A stretch of 64,000 bases of DNA from Plenodomus lindquistii (Eukaryota; Ascomycota; Dothideomycetes; Pleosporales; Leptosphaeriaceae): assembly GCA_025504975.1 (NCBI GenBank), contig JANUWI010000007.1, positions 1,116,001 to 1,180,000 of the forward strand, in the 5' to 3' direction. Position 1 is the first letter of the stretch, and each line of letters begins with the position of its first letter. Positions 47,157 to 59,457 of the stretch are shown one piece after another. A program made the translations under genes and the position numbers. The notes below the pieces were generated by a model that worked only from the letters and a program-made list of their open reading frames with translations, was not told the origin of the DNA and made no database searches.

Positions 47157-48532
47157 CTATCCACTCAACAAGTCCTTTACACTCATCCCCCGCGCACCAC
47201 TCCAACTTCTGCGATCAGTATTCAACATCAACAGCGCAGCGGTAGCCTCCCGATCCTCGCGATCAGGCTGCGGTAACAGCGCCGGCGATGTGAGTTGGAA
47301 GCCTACTACGGATCCATGAGCCGACCCCGGTGGTGGTGGTGCAGCAGTAGGACCCGAACTAGGCGGGCCGTTGTGGTTGTGAAAGGGATTGTTGAAGTGT
47401 GTGGCTGATGCTGTCTGCGCGCTGAATGCTGGCGAGGCCTGCGCCGATGGGGATGTTACTGTGGAGCGCACGGAGGAGGAAGCGAGAGAGTAGTGGTGTG
47501 GGTCCGACGGGAGGAGAGCTGGAGATGGGTTTGCCGAGTAGTGGGCCACGCGATCGTGGGGCTGGATCGCGGGGGATGTGGTGGTGGAGTGCGAGTATGC
47601 GCTTCGGTCGGAAGGGTAGATGGCGGGTGAGGCTGTTGCGAAGGAGTAGCGGTTGTTTGGGGGCGCGGGCTCGACGTAGGTAGGTGAGACGGCGTCTTCC
47701 ATCTCTTCGTCGCGGGGCTCGTCTTCGTCGTCTTCGTCGTCGTCTTCGAGGGCACGACGGATGGGTGGAGGGGGGAGTTCAGAGGCAGCTGAGTCTGGGG
47801 AGTCGCGGTGGGCCAGATGCGCGGTTTTGAGGTCGGAAAGGCATTGCTCGAGGTATCTCATGTACTCTATCGACGCCTGTGATAGTCAATAAATGCTATG
47901 TAGCAATACAATAGAATGGTTCGTACCTGCAAGATGGCAAGCTTGTGCATCTCTTGTCCTCTGCATGCAGGTATCATGTCTTTGAGTACCCCAAACTCTT
48001 CGTTCATCTTCGACCTCCTTCTCCGTTCAATCAAGCTATGCGCAGTCTTCCTTGCAATCTTGCGGCCTGCCGCAGTGGAATTGCCACCGTGCTTTTTCTT
48101 GCTGCCATTGGTAGTCGTTGCCATACTCTTCGCACTCTGGCTTGAGATTTGGGACTTGGGCAATTCCTGTGCTTCTTTGGGTTTCATCTGGATGATCTTG
48201 CGCGAGCGAGTCGGCGGAGGGGGCAGAGAATAGTCATCTTTGGTGATGATGCCCTGCTCAGAACCCGCACTTGGGCGCTTGCGCGAATTGCCAGGCTTCG
48301 AGCTCGCGACAGGTGACGACGGGGACGGCGGTTGGTAAGACGAGTCTGAGGCATTTTCAGAGGGCCCAGATGAACTAGCTACACTTGCTCTGCTACCCAG
48401 GGCAGCGGGCGGCAGAGCAAACGTAGTCTCCAGTTGAGGGGCATTTGCGTTGGTCTTGCCCGTGATGTCGGTCGAGGGCTGGGGTGTGGGGGGCAAGCTA
48501 GGACGAGGCATAATGGGTGTATAAACACTCAT
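47157..48532 (-). CDS. bHLH transcription factor
   Basis: DNA-binding regulator of the basic helix-loop-helix class. Two exons (48532-47927, 47876-47157) give 441 aa. A disordered S/P-rich N-terminus (to about residue 150) precedes the basic region and helix 1, KTAHSLIERRRRSKMNEEF. The loop, with MIPAC, and helix 2, MHKLAILQASIEYMRYLEQCL, are spread across the intron. E in IERRRR and the following Arg residues fit E-box (CANNTG) recognition. After helix 2 come an acidic run (residues 245-262) and a tail with four SPA-hydrophobic-x-P-x-D repeats, ending GARGMSVKDLLSG. It resembles a fungal bHLH group with a conserved C-terminal MSVKDLL motif. Target genes are unknown. Confidence 0.9.
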
Positions 48533-49408
48533 GTAGTGATATTAGCCGTTGTCCCACGCACGTCGAGGCTCACAAAGTGGGATGGAGGGGCGGTAAAGAC
48601 TGCGGCGACACTGTACGGACGGCATTATCATTGTTGGGGTGTCGCGTGGGCTCTTTTGTGTCGCAGAATGGTCGCTGAGCACGAGTTGCGACAGGGCCCT
48701 TTGATTGGCTCCGCTGGTGGCATGGCTGATTACGCCCCCGACATCACCTCGAATGAGATCGAGACTGGCGGGAGCGTGGGCTGCGCGAATTTCTCTGGGC
48801 GTTCCAACTGCATGTGGGAATGCAGCTTTAGAACTGGTGGGTCGTGTTGCACAGTGGGAGCTGGAGAGCGAACGCTGCTGAGCTGGAAGAGGAGCACGTG
48901 CTGCATCGTCTCCTCATCCGCATGACGCTTCAAAGTAATTTAGCCGCTGACATGTGAAGGCACTATGCAATCATTTGGACTTTGCGCGACGTGTGATAGC
49001 TACTTAGCCTTCGACTTGAGCTTCCTCGTGTTGGATATATCACCAACGTCTCCAAATACACAGTGAGTTATCGCTCGAGTCTACGAACCAAGCCCTTCTG
49101 TCTCTGTTGCTATAACAAGGCTTCAGGTGGTGTATGAAAATGATTATGGTGTGCCTATCTTGCCTTAACAGCATGACGCCTGAGCCTATACAGCAGCAAG
49201 GAGACAACAAAGGTACACAGAACTAACACAATACTGTCTCTACTACTCACAGAGAACACATGTTCTAGTTCAAGACTTCTGGTAGCCTTATTGGTGTGTT
49301 ATGTTGATTACAGCGAACAATTCGTGGCCTCTGGGATTCAGTAAATACAAGCACTTTCCTAAGCTAGCTCTGTCTGTAGACAACGTCAGCACCCTTGCTG
49401 GGCATGAT
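48533..49408. other. Intergenic region bHLH promoter and G-patch 3' end
   Basis: About 880 bp. It should contain the bHLH promoter on the left and the 3' untranslated region of the G-patch gene on the right. A 163-codon plus-strand frame (48434-48925) overlaps the bHLH coding end antisense and shows no motif. Confidence 0.5.
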
Positions 49409-51592
49409 TCAGTTATCATCATCATCATCATCATCATCATCGTCTCCAAATATGGCCTTGAACACATCTTTGGGTGCTCGCTCCTTCGTGAGTGCTTCGT
49501 TCTGTTCCACATCCACTGTCGCATGCTCTGCAGTCTGCGAAACAGTAGCATCTATTACATCCTCATTCGCCTTCCCCATCCAAGCTGGACGCTGGATTGA
49601 CGGCCCGTTCGTGAGCATTTCGTGCATCATCTTGTCCATTGCGTCCTTGGATACAGCTTCTTCCGTCTGCGACTTCATGTTGAAGTCGCCAGCATCGAAT
49701 TCCGGAGGCATGTCAGGAGGTGGTTTGACGTTGAAACGTTTGCACAACAGTCGAGAGGGATAGAATGGCAGACTGCTTCGAGTCATGGGTCCATACATTC
49801 CTAGCTTCGCTGCTTGCTCCGCAGGGTCTTCTGGTTTAGTCGTGGGCTTGCGCAGTAGGTTCTCACTGGGAGCTGTCGTACCGCTGCCGCCCTGGATGGA
49901 AGATGTTGACGAAGTGAATCGTGATGCCATGATGCCAGTGGTTGGTTTGAAGACTTGAGCAGCATGTGCAAATTCTTGAAGCTCCTTGACCCAATCAGAG
50001 ATGGACACGCCCTCTGGTCTCTCTGGCAGGTCGTCCTTCAAACCGGCGCGCAGCTCCAGAAAACCAACATAACGTGCACGTTTTCCCAAGTCCTCTGCAT
50101 AAGGCATCCAACCGGTTGCGCCTTTAGCAAGGGCTCCAGCTGCAAGAGACTTCTCGAGTGCAGGTACAAGACTCCAAAGATCCTTGGGTGGCGCTTTGTT
50201 CGCAGGCAGGTGTCCTTCCGGTGCTGCTTCCCCACGCCCTTGAGGAAGATCAGCTTTACCTGATATTGCTGCAAGTCGATCTCGAGCCTCCTTTGGTATA
50301 AAGTCGAAGATGGACTTCCCTGGAAGTGGTGTTTCGCCAAGGAGAGCCGAACGACCTTTTACATCAAGTGTGGAAGCTTTTGCAGCGTCTGCTACTGACT
50401 GATATGTATTTGTTTCGGAGCTGATATTTCCACCCTTGGATGGTGTCCATCCTACTGGGACTACAGGTGGGGGATACTTTCGTATGCTCGAGGGGTCGGC
50501 CAGCGAACTTGCGATATGGAAGCCTTCCAACGCCTTCGTATGACTATCCGACGGTTTAGTCAGCGAGACGAGAGCTCTTGAGGCAGACTCTCTTTTGGGA
50601 ACAAAGACCACCTTGTCACCGGTCCCTGCTTTGGCGAATTTGCTGGGTTTTTTGGCCTTCTTGTCTTTGCCAATGGTCTTGTTGAACGTAATCTTGGGTC
50701 CCATCTCGTACGGATCCTCATCATCGGAGCCAGTATCGTTGAGTACACCCACACCAAATGATGACTTCTTGCTTGGCGGTTTCCTCAGTGCCGCAGGAGC
50801 CTTGGAAGCCTCGAGATAGTGCAAACCCAATTCAGGGGCACGAACCGACGCCGCGTCTTCAACCTCGCCTAGGCGAGCCTCCGAGACAAACCCTAGTCCC
50901 TTCCGACGCACCTCTTCTCGCGGCACAGTCATCATTCTTGCGTCGCTTGGGGCGAACATATGGGCAGGCTCCGTAGTGGTGGCAGTGTCGTCTTCTGAGC
51001 GAGCACTGCGACGCACTTTGCGACCGATGCCCTGGTCGCGCCGCCAGCCCATTTTTTGAGCTATTTTCACGCCCATTGTCTCTTCTTGGGTCACGAAAAG
51101 CCCAAAGAACCCATCGTCCTTCGCCTGCTGGGGGCCCCCGACTCCGGCAAAATTGGAAGCGGTCTCCAGTTGACGTGACTCTGCGGCTGCTGCCAGATCT
51201 TCCTCGTCCATGAAGTCTTCAACACGCTGGGCTGGGCCCATAGATTTGTCCTTGTTGCGGTCCGCGCGTGAGGAGACAAAAGTCTTTGGAGTCCATCCTT
51301 CCTTAGATCCAACTGTGTTGAAGTATCTTAGCATAGTCAAGAAGTCTTGCGTTCAGAGCAGGAGTGGCTCGGAAACTTACCCTGCACTGAAACCTCCAGT
51401 GAATGCGCCGTGGAGTCGCCTGCGCCCGCGCTCATCTGTCACTGTCTGCTTCCAGACAGGCACGAAGGCGCCATCGTCGCCGTCCTCGTCTGGCAATTCG
51501 GTGCCCAGGGCGATGTAGCTTGCATGTCCACCGCTGCGGAAACGCTTTTGAGAATCGGGTGGGGATGCACCTCGAGGCCGCTTGTAAGCCAT
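49409..51592 (-). CDS. G-patch protein, GPATCH1/TGH-like
   Basis: Probable spliceosome-associated protein; human GPATCH1 and plant TOUGH are relatives. Two exons (51592-51381, 51326-49409) give 709 aa. The N-terminal signature [22 protein letters not shown], continuing TPKTFVSSR, is shared across the family and spans the intron. A region with EDFMDEEDL and FFGLFVTQEETMGVKIAQKMGWRRDQGIGRKV (quoted in parts) is the G-patch. Later come FHIAS, PPPVVPVGW and SIFDFIPKEARDRL, then DLWSLVPALEKSL. The C-terminus is FKAIFGDDD... ending in ten consecutive Asp encoded by a GAT/GAC microsatellite, then Asn. G-patches usually activate DEAH-box helicases, so it may work with a splicing helicase (inference). 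Confidence 0.9.
49415..49443 (-). repeat. GAT/GAC microsatellite encoding terminal poly-Asp
   Basis: Nine to ten tandem ATC units on the plus strand, encoding the Asp run at the very end of the G-patch protein. Length changes would only alter the tail length. Confidence 0.9.
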
Positions 51593-52753
51593 GGCTGCGT
51601 GAGGAATCGCGGCGGAGGGTGTGGTGGCCGTTGAAACGTGGGAACAGTAGTTGGAGCTTGACTGTAGACTAGGATGTGGTGATTGGTTGGCGGTGTTGGG
51701 GATTTGGAGAGCGGGCGGAAGGGAAGCGAAGTCACGAGTAAGCTAGCCCGGCTTAGTCAGCCCGGACTACTCGCCAACCCGCCGTTTGCTCTGACAGATG
51801 CTTGCAGTGATTAGAAGAGAATGGAGTCATCAGATGCGACCTGGGCACAGTTGGCCGTTGTACGGTTGCTGCTGTACTATAACTGTTGGAGTTGTCGCAT
51901 ACTTGGACATGCCCCTGGACTTGAGACTGATGTGAGAGCGTGCGACTGGCTACCGTGGAGCGGAACCGATGATGTAGCTTCGGCGCCTTGTGCGGCCTAG
52001 CAATATGGCGATGGCTGGCATCACGGCTAAGCTCGTTAGCAGACCTGAGAGTCGGGACCCTGATATCTACACGGTTGCCGTGGGTAGCCCTGACTGTCAG
52101 CTGTGAATCAAGGACGCGGCATGTGAGGATCAAGCGCAGCCCAACGGCAGCATCTCTGCTGCCTGCACCTGGAGCATCTGGCATCTGCGTACACAGGCGG
52201 GCCTGGCGCAGCTGGAGGAGTGCGGCCGTGGCTTTTACCCCACCGTATGCGGCCCAATGCGAATGGCCCTCCGCGCCGGCATTGGTGGCCAGGCTAGCTC
52301 TGGCGTCGCCGTGGAGTAGCTGGTGTCGTGGTGCTCAACGCCGACCAGACACCCGCCGTGCTCGTGAATCTCGCATCCATGATCCATCCCACTGCTGCGT
52401 GCAACCGATGCGGCCGCTGACGTTGCCTGCCCCTGCCCTCGCACTGCATTGCTGGCGCCTCTCTGCCCCCCGCGGACCTGCATGAGCTTCTTGGTGCTGA
52501 CCGCCCAACACGCCGTGTCGTGCCAAGTTTCGCGACCTCTGCACCATCACAGCCCACAGACAACAGTGCAGCGGCCCCTAGCGACGCGATTCCAGCCCTC
52601 GACGTCGTCGCCTGCTCGCCGCCAGCACCGCCAGCACCGCCAGCACCGCCAGCACCGCCTGATTCGCCCGCATCGCCGCCGCTCGGTGCGTCAGACCCAT
52701 CGCAGGCCCGCTTCTGCTCCTTGCGTCGCGTCCAGTACCCGCAGCGCACCGCC
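51593..52753. other. Divergent promoter region, G-patch gene and Kin1-like kinase
   Basis: About 1.16 kb. The last 230 bp before the kinase ATG are an open frame in phase with it but without ATG, and contain a (CCGCCAGCA)n repeat. This is probably 5' leader. Confidence 0.5.
52619..52660. repeat. (CCGCCAGCA)n nonanucleotide repeat
   Basis: Four to five tandem units in the probable leader of the kinase gene. In phase with the kinase it would encode repeated PPA. Confidence 0.9.
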
Positions 52754-55700
52754 ATGTCGACGCCCGCCCCGTCGTCGCCCGCCGTTGTGCGCTCCTCGTC
52801 CACCTCGCGGAGGTCAGTCGACCGCCCCCACCGTTCGCAGAGCACCACCGCCCGCCCCAGCGCACACGCGCAGGCCCGCCATCCGCAAAACGGCCTCAAC
52901 AACGTCGCCCGCCGCGACTACGAGCAGACCAACGTCGCCCAGGACCAGCACGCCCGCCGCAGCGAGGACCCCGGCCGCAACGACGCCACCAGGAGAGGCC
53001 ACGCGCGGTATGCGTCCGACGCGTCCACCACCTCTGCAATGCCCCCCAATGGAGCAGCCGCCGACGGCAGGGGCCAGGTGCCCGCCATTACCAAGCGGAG
53101 GACCACCATCACCGCACCAAGCACGGGGACCTGGGCGCTGGGCAAGACGATCGGCGCAGGCAGCATGGGCAAGGTGAAGCTGGCAAAACACCAGGAGACG
53201 GGCGAGCAGGTACGTTCATACGTCGTGGGTTGCGTGGTGGGGCAACGTAGGGCTCTACTAACCGTCGCAGGTCGCCGTCAAGATCGTGCCCCGTCTCTCC
53301 CAAGACCAGCACCAAAGCGCCGCCGACCGTGAGCGAGCCGACCACTCCAAGGAAGTCCGTACCGCCAGAGAGGCTGCCATTGTCAGCCTCCTCAACCATC
53401 CCTACATCTGCGGCATGCGAGACGTGGTTCGCACCAACTACCACTGGTACATGCTGTTTGAGTTTGTCAATGGAGGGCAGATGCTCGACTACATCATCTC
53501 GCATGGCCGTCTAAAGGAAAAGCAGGCCCGCAAATTCGCCCGCCAGATTGCAAGCGCCCTGGACTACTGTCATCGCAACAGCATCGTGCACCGTGATCTG
53601 AAGATCGAGAACATCCTCATCAGCAAGACTGGCGACATTAAGATTATTGATTTCGGCCTGAGTAACCTCTTCTCGCCCAAGAACCAACTAAAGACGTTCT
53701 GTGGAAGTCTGTACTTTGCTGCGCCTGAACTCCTACAGGCCAAGCAATACACGGGGCCCGAGGTGGATGTGTGGAGTTTTGGCATCGTTCTCTATGTCTT
53801 GGTCTGCGGTAAGGTGCCATTCGATGACCAGAGCATGCCACAGCTCCACGCAAAGATCAAAAAGGGACATGTCGATTACCCCCCTTGGTTGTCTGCTGGT
53901 GAGTAGTCTATCCCTGAGTCCAAGACGTGTACTAACAATAGACAGAATGCCGCAATCTCATACACAGAATGCTTCAGACGGATCCTACTCAGCGACTGAC
54001 CCTGTCTGAAATTATGAGCCATCCCTGGCTAACCAAAGGCTTCAATAGCCCCCCTGAGAATTACCTGCCACATCGTGAGCCACTTCAGCTACCATTGGAG
54101 AAGGAGATCATCGACAAAATGACCGGGTTCGACTTTGGAACTGCAGAGTATATCACAACCCAATTGACCAACGTGATCCAATCTGACGAGTACCAACGCG
54201 CCGTCCGAGTAGCCTCTCGCAGGACAAGGGCACAGACACCAGAAGCTGAGAAGAAGAGGGGCATGTTTGATTTCTATAAGCGACGCACCTCGATTTCCAG
54301 TCGAGAGCAGCTAACCGCTTCCTCATCAGAAGACATTCAACGAGGTTTGGACCCGGTGAATGCATACAGCCCTCTTCTCTCCGTTTACTTCCTTGTCAAG
54401 GAGAAGAGGGATCGTGAGCAACAAGAGACAAATCCGGGCGCTGTGGCAATGCCACAAAGTCCTGACGAAAAGCCTCTCAAAATGCCTGACCTTCCAGCAC
54501 CGCCGGCAGCATATACAAACAGTGCTGCATACGAGATGGCAGGTGAGAAGCCTACCGGCGGCAGATCGCGACCAAGAGCCAGGACGCATGGCGAAGACGA
54601 GATTGCCGAGGGACTGCAACGGGTCGACTTGAGCCATCCTCCAGGTGTTGCACCAACAATCCTACCTCCACCGGTTGAGCAGGCGAAGAAAGAGGGTGGA
54701 GCCGTAGGTCTACTGAGACGATTCAGTACCCGCAAGTACCGCACTCACGACAAAGACCGTTCAGAGGCACCGCCACCGCCTACTCCAGCTGTAGCCATTT
54801 CTGGCCCACCTGAAGTCGTGCCTTCACCGAGCAATGTTCCAAGGAAGAGCTTTAGCATTCGAAGACCACGCGAGCGAGATATCGGCTCCACATCGCAACT
54901 CCAATCAGGAAGCGCCGCCAACCAACCAGAGCTTCTTTCCCCACCAAGCACGGGAAATGTAGCCACTAGAAAGTTCAAGGCTCTCGGTCGGTCGACAAGC
55001 GTCAACTCAGCCGACCTGCGAAGACGCCTAAGCCGTCGCGGACGTTCGTCCGAAGATCCAGGTAACCCTCCACCCACCAGTGGCTCAGACAGATCAGATC
55101 TCAGCGGACATAGAGCTCGACCGACTGACGACACGGCGTCCGATGACTTCTCAGCTAGTCAACGGCCTGCGCAGACGTCTCGCGCTAAATCGTTAGGCCA
55201 CGCGCGCAGGGAGAGCATTCAAGCTCGGAGGGCTAAAAGAGAGCAGGCTAAGGAGGCAGGCGTACCAGAGGAGACGGATGCAGAGCTAGCAGAGGCACAG
55301 GTGGAGGCTAGCCGAAGTCCGGATGCTGTGAAGCCCGTCTTCCTCAAGGGCTTGTTCAGTGTCTCGACGACGAGCACTCGGCCACTCTCATACATCCAGG
55401 ATGACCTCATCCGGGTGCTGGATCAGCTTGGAGTTGACTGGAGCGAGATCAAGGGTGGTTTCCGGTGTCGACACTCGCCTAGCATCGACATGAAGAACAT
55501 GCTGGATTCGCCCGCATCTCCGCCAAGTGGAAGTCATCGACGAAGGATTAGTTTTGGTGGCTTCATAGGTGGTGACAAAGACCGTGATACATTCAGAGAT
55601 GAGAATCGTGTACCCCGCACACCGAAATCACGATTACGACCATCAGGCGCTGACCGTAGCTACACCAATACCGACGAGTCTGATGCGAGTGAAGAGAGAG

Positions 55701-55912
55701 AAGAACAACGACCAGGTCGTCCTGTGCCAGCAGGAGAAACCTCGACACACGTGCAAAACGACATGGGTGAGAATATGAGTTTGGTATTCGAAATTCTGAT
55801 TGTGAAGGTGCCTCTCTTGACACTGCATGGCATCCAATTTAAGAAGGTGGATGGCGGAACGTGGCAGTACAAGAACATGGCCCAGACGATTCTGTCCGAA
55901 CTCAACCTTTGA
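52754..55912 (+). CDS. Kin1/PAR-1 (MARK)-type serine/threonine kinase
   Basis: Polarity kinase related to yeast Kin1/Kin2 and fission yeast kin1, acting at the cell cortex. Three exons (52754-53209, 53271-53898, 53946-55912) give 1016 aa. After a disordered N-terminus the kinase domain (about residues 126-390) has IGAGSMGKV, VAVKIV (Lys156), HRDLK (259-263), DFG (279-281) and APE (303-305). All catalytic residues are present. Then come TKGFNSPPENYLPHR and the SVYFLVKEKRDRE element typical of Kin1. A long Ser/Arg/Pro-rich linker follows, and a C-terminal KA1 membrane-binding domain (about 970-1016; LVFEILIVKVPLLTLHGIQF, KKVDGG) ends the protein. I start at MSTPAPS, the first ATG in the frame. 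Confidence 0.95.
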
Positions 55913-56713
55913 GTGGATCTGTCTGGACAAGGCGTCTGTGGGATTTTCTTATTATTGTGGCATCAGCGAAACGAACCTGATATAATCGGGAGGCTTGTCT
56001 ATTCGGAGCTTACTTTTAGGGCAAGGGGAACTATTACAATTATGAGAGCGTTGGATTTGAGGAGGGAAAGTCTCATTTGTTCATTCTTCCATAGCGCCTA
56101 GATGTAAATGAGACGATCTGATCTAGCATCAACTATGGTGAACCTTGCACAACAGCGCTTGAACTTGCATCTTTGGAGACCTCGCTTTTTGTGAGACTTG
56201 ATCAAATGCTCGATGCTGTGTTGCATAATCACAATTTAGCCGCCATGATTGATTGATTGATTGTTTTTATAGGATCCAGCAATGACCCTGATCCAACGTG
56301 AACATGTGGATTTTGCGACCTTTGTAGTCTGTTTTCGCTTTCACCCTCGTGATCTGGCCTCACCGCAGAAACAGTGAGAGAAGCTTCACGAACTGCCTAT
56401 TGTAGACTACCTATTGTACAGGCACCCGCTATTACCCCAGGGCTGCCTGGCGTTCACCTGAGCCACATGCGGCCGATCTCCGCTAGAAGCTCGAGCTCCC
56501 GCCGCCAACGCCAAGGTGCGCTCGCCAGTGGGGTGTCGCGCCCATCTCTCGAAAGTACCCCCAACGCACTCACCACACCTCAACTCTCCACCACGCGACC
56601 GAAGCCGCTAGCGCAAAGCCAACCGACAGTCCCCGAATATATAAACTTCTCGCGCAACTGCAACCCTCCAAAGTACCCGCAAGCACCCCACGACCACCGA
56701 GCAATCGCGGCCA
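55913..56713. other. Intergenic region Kin1-like to CAF40
   Basis: About 800 bp with a GATT repeat near 56247-56262. It holds the kinase 3' untranslated region and the CAF40 promoter and leader. No gene is supported. Confidence 0.5.
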
Positions 56714-57986
56714 ATGCAACAACATCTCTTCACGCATCAGCAGCAATATCCGGGGGAGTGGCAGCAGCAGGGCCACCATCAGCAGCCTCACCACCATGTA
56801 GCTCAGCACGGTCAACTCCAGGCGCAGGCGCAGGCTCAGGCGCAGGCCCAAGCTGCCGCTGCCGCTGCCGCCGCCGCTCAGCAACAACACTACAATCGCA
56901 TCGCGGGCAACAATGGCACAAGCATTTCGGGAAACAACATCGTCCCCCGGGGCCCCGCAAACGATGCACAGGCAGCAGATGTTGGCATGACAGAGGAAAA
57001 CCGGCGCGTCCTCGAGTGGATAGCCCAGCTCATGAAGCCAAACACCCGCGAGGCCGCCCTGTTGGAACTCAGCAAGAAGCGCGAGCAGGTGCCTGAGCTG
57101 GCATTGATCCTCTGGCACTCTTTTGGTAGGCAGCATATATGCGCAATCTGTTCTCTTCTAATGTTTTGCAGGTGTCATGGCCTCCCTTCTTCAGGAAATC
57201 ATCTCCGTTTATCCGCTCCTGAACCCCTCGCAACTCACCGCGGCCGCTTCGAACCGTGTATGCAATGCCCTTGCGCTTCTTCAATGCGTTGCTTCTCATA
57301 CTGAGACTCGCGGCTTGTTCCTGAGTGGTGAGTAAACTACTGATAGTTGTGAAACTCCAAGCTGACGTGCCTGTAGCGCACATTCCACTCTTCCTGTACC
57401 CGTTCCTCAACACCACGTCAAAGTCGCGACCGTTCGAATACCTTCGCCTTACTTCACTTGGTGTCATTGGCGCCCTTGTCAAGAACGACTCTTCCGAGGT
57501 CATCAACTTCCTTCTGACAACCGAGATCATCCCGCTTTGCCTGCGCATCATGGAGACTGGATCTGAGCTCAGCAAGACCGTTGCGATATTCATCGTACAA
57601 AAGATACTCCTGGATGACATTGGCCTGGCGTACATCTGCCAGACTTACGAGCGCTTCTATGCTGTTGGTACTGTCCTGAGCAACATGGTCAATCAACTCG
57701 TAGAGCAGCAGACCGTTCGCCTGCTGAAGCACGTTGTGCGATGCTTCCTCCGGTGCGTTGAATCTATACACTGACAAGAAAAACGTACGCTGACATTAAT
57801 AGCCTCTCGGACAATGCACGCGCCCGCGAAGCCCTGCGTCAATGTCTTCCCGAGCCTCTGCGTGACGCCACCTTCTCTTCCGTCCTACGGGATGATGCAG
57901 CTACCAAGCGCTGCCTTGCTCAGCTACTCATCAATCTATCGGACAACGTTGTAGACGCCGCCAACAACCAGCAGCTTATGCATTGA
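56714..57986 (+). CDS. CAF40: CCR4-NOT subunit Caf40/Rcd1 (CNOT9)
   Basis: Armadillo-repeat subunit of the CCR4-NOT complex, which removes poly(A) tails and represses translation. Four exons (56714-57125, 57172-57327, 57377-57752, 57803-57986) give 375 aa. The N-terminal 95 residues are low-complexity Q/H, then QA repeats and a run of Ala. The conserved core starts NRRVLEWIAQLMKPNTREAALLELSKKRE (quoted in parts) and continues LWHSFGVMASLLQEI, VCNALALLQCVASH, FLYPFLNTTSKSRPFEYLRLTSLGVIGALVK, SELSKTVAIFIVQKILLDD and QLLINLSDNV. This matches Rcd1 over its whole length. All introns are 46-50 nt. The N-terminal repeat varies between fungi and is not part of the ARM fold. Confidence 0.96.
56815..56890 (+). 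repeat. Coding CAGGCG-type repeat, QA run and poly-Ala
   Basis: Alternating GCG/CAG codons followed by GCC/GCT runs. They encode (QA)n and nine Ala at the Caf40 N-terminus. Confidence 0.9.
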
Positions 57987-58748
57987 AACATCACTCTTAC
58001 CGGCTTTACTCTTCAAGACAACCTCCCGGCTCGAGTCTCACCCAACTTTTGAAACTCGCCGCACGCCATTCTGTACATTATGGGCTTCGGGCTTCTTCTT
58101 CGTCTGGCGCGACGACTTCTGTGAGGGATACGTCCCCGAATACCCTTTGCGAATTGGTTTGACTCTGGAAAATGCAGTGGGACATGGCGTTTATGATTCT
58201 TGATGCGATACCCCGTAGTAACAGCTTGCATTGACTGTTACCACTTTCTATATGCATCTCATTAACTCACGGGGCGATGATCATGGCGTGGAGTTTTGGG
58301 CATTGCATGGCGCAGAGTGCTCTTCGGAGCAATCGGCTGACCTGGGTTGAAAAGCGACTGTATATCATTGAGTAAGTTTTAAGCATTTTTCATGTATTTA
58401 CTACTGAAGTCATTTGTCTGCCATGATATGAATCTGCTTCCGATGTGACTTGATAGCTGTCGTGCAGGCAGTCTACGCAGAGGTTTTAATTAGGTCTGAG
58501 ATTGCTGACCATATTGATATAGTCCATGACCGATTCTTTTTACTCCAAGTTATTCTAGGTGAAAATTCAAGATTCCCAGACAAACGGAGGCGGATGGCTG
58601 GTGGACTAACGCGGCCTAGCGCAATGCTCGTTAGCGCGATCTTTCGCCCACACCAAATTCGCCCGCCACTGCGCTTACTTTTCTTCAACCACCACCGCAC
58701 CAGAGCCACCAAAGGAACCGAATATCCTCTGGGAGACACATAGCCAAC
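57987..58748. other. Intergenic region CAF40 to ribosomal protein gene
   Basis: About 760 bp including the promoter of the ribosomal protein gene. Just before the ATG it is rich in CCA/ACC and ends with an in-frame stop and a purine at -3, a good start context. No other gene is seen. Confidence 0.5.
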
Positions 58749-59457
58749 ATGTCGAAAATCTCTGTTGCCGGCGTTCGTACGAACGTTCAACAGCTCCTCG
58801 AGTACTCCAATGAGACCAAGAAGAGGAACTTCCTCGAGACCGTCGAGCTCCAGATCGGCCTCAAGAACTACGACCCTCAGCGTGACAAGCGTTTCTCTGG
58901 AACCGTCAAGCTGCCCACCATCCCCCGTCCTCGTACGTTGACACCGATGCGCAAGTGAGGGAAGTGCAGAGAATTTACTATCTACAGGCATGGCCATCTG
59001 CGTTCTTGGTGACCAGCACGACATCGATCGTGCCAAGCACCACGGCGTCGACGCCATGAGCACCGACGACTTGAAGAAGCTCAACAAGAACAAGAAGCTC
59101 ATCAAGAAGCTTGCGCGCAAGTACGACGCCTTTGTCGCCTCCGACGCCCTCATCAAGCAGATTCCTCGTCTCCTCGGACCCGGTCTCTCCAAGGCCGGAA
59201 AGTTCCCCACCCCCGTCTCCCACGCCGAAGACCTCGCCAACAAGATGAACGAGGTCAAGTCCACCATCAAGTTCCAGCTGAAGAAGGTGCTCTGCATGGG
59301 TGTCGCTGTCGGTAACGTTGGCATGACCGAGGACGAGTTGATTGGTAACATCATGTTGGCCATCAACTACCTCGTCTCGCTGCTGAAGAAGGGATGGCAG
59401 AACGTCGGCTCATTGACCATCAAGGCCACCATGAGCCCTCCCAAGCGCCTGTATTAG
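58749..59457 (+). CDS. 60S ribosomal protein L10a (uL1)
   Basis: Large-subunit protein forming the L1 stalk that handles exiting tRNA. Two exons (58749-58932, 58988-59457) give 217 aa, the same length as in animals. Matching parts are RNFLETVELQIGLKNYDPQRD, RFSGTVKLP, CVLGDQHD, FVASDALIKQIPRLLGPGL, NKAGKFPTP-like SKAGKFPTPVSH, and the C-terminal KKGWQNVGSLTIKATMSPP. The intron is 55 nt and splits an Arg codon. Coding sequence uses C-ending codons heavily, as expected for a strongly expressed gene. Confidence 0.98.
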
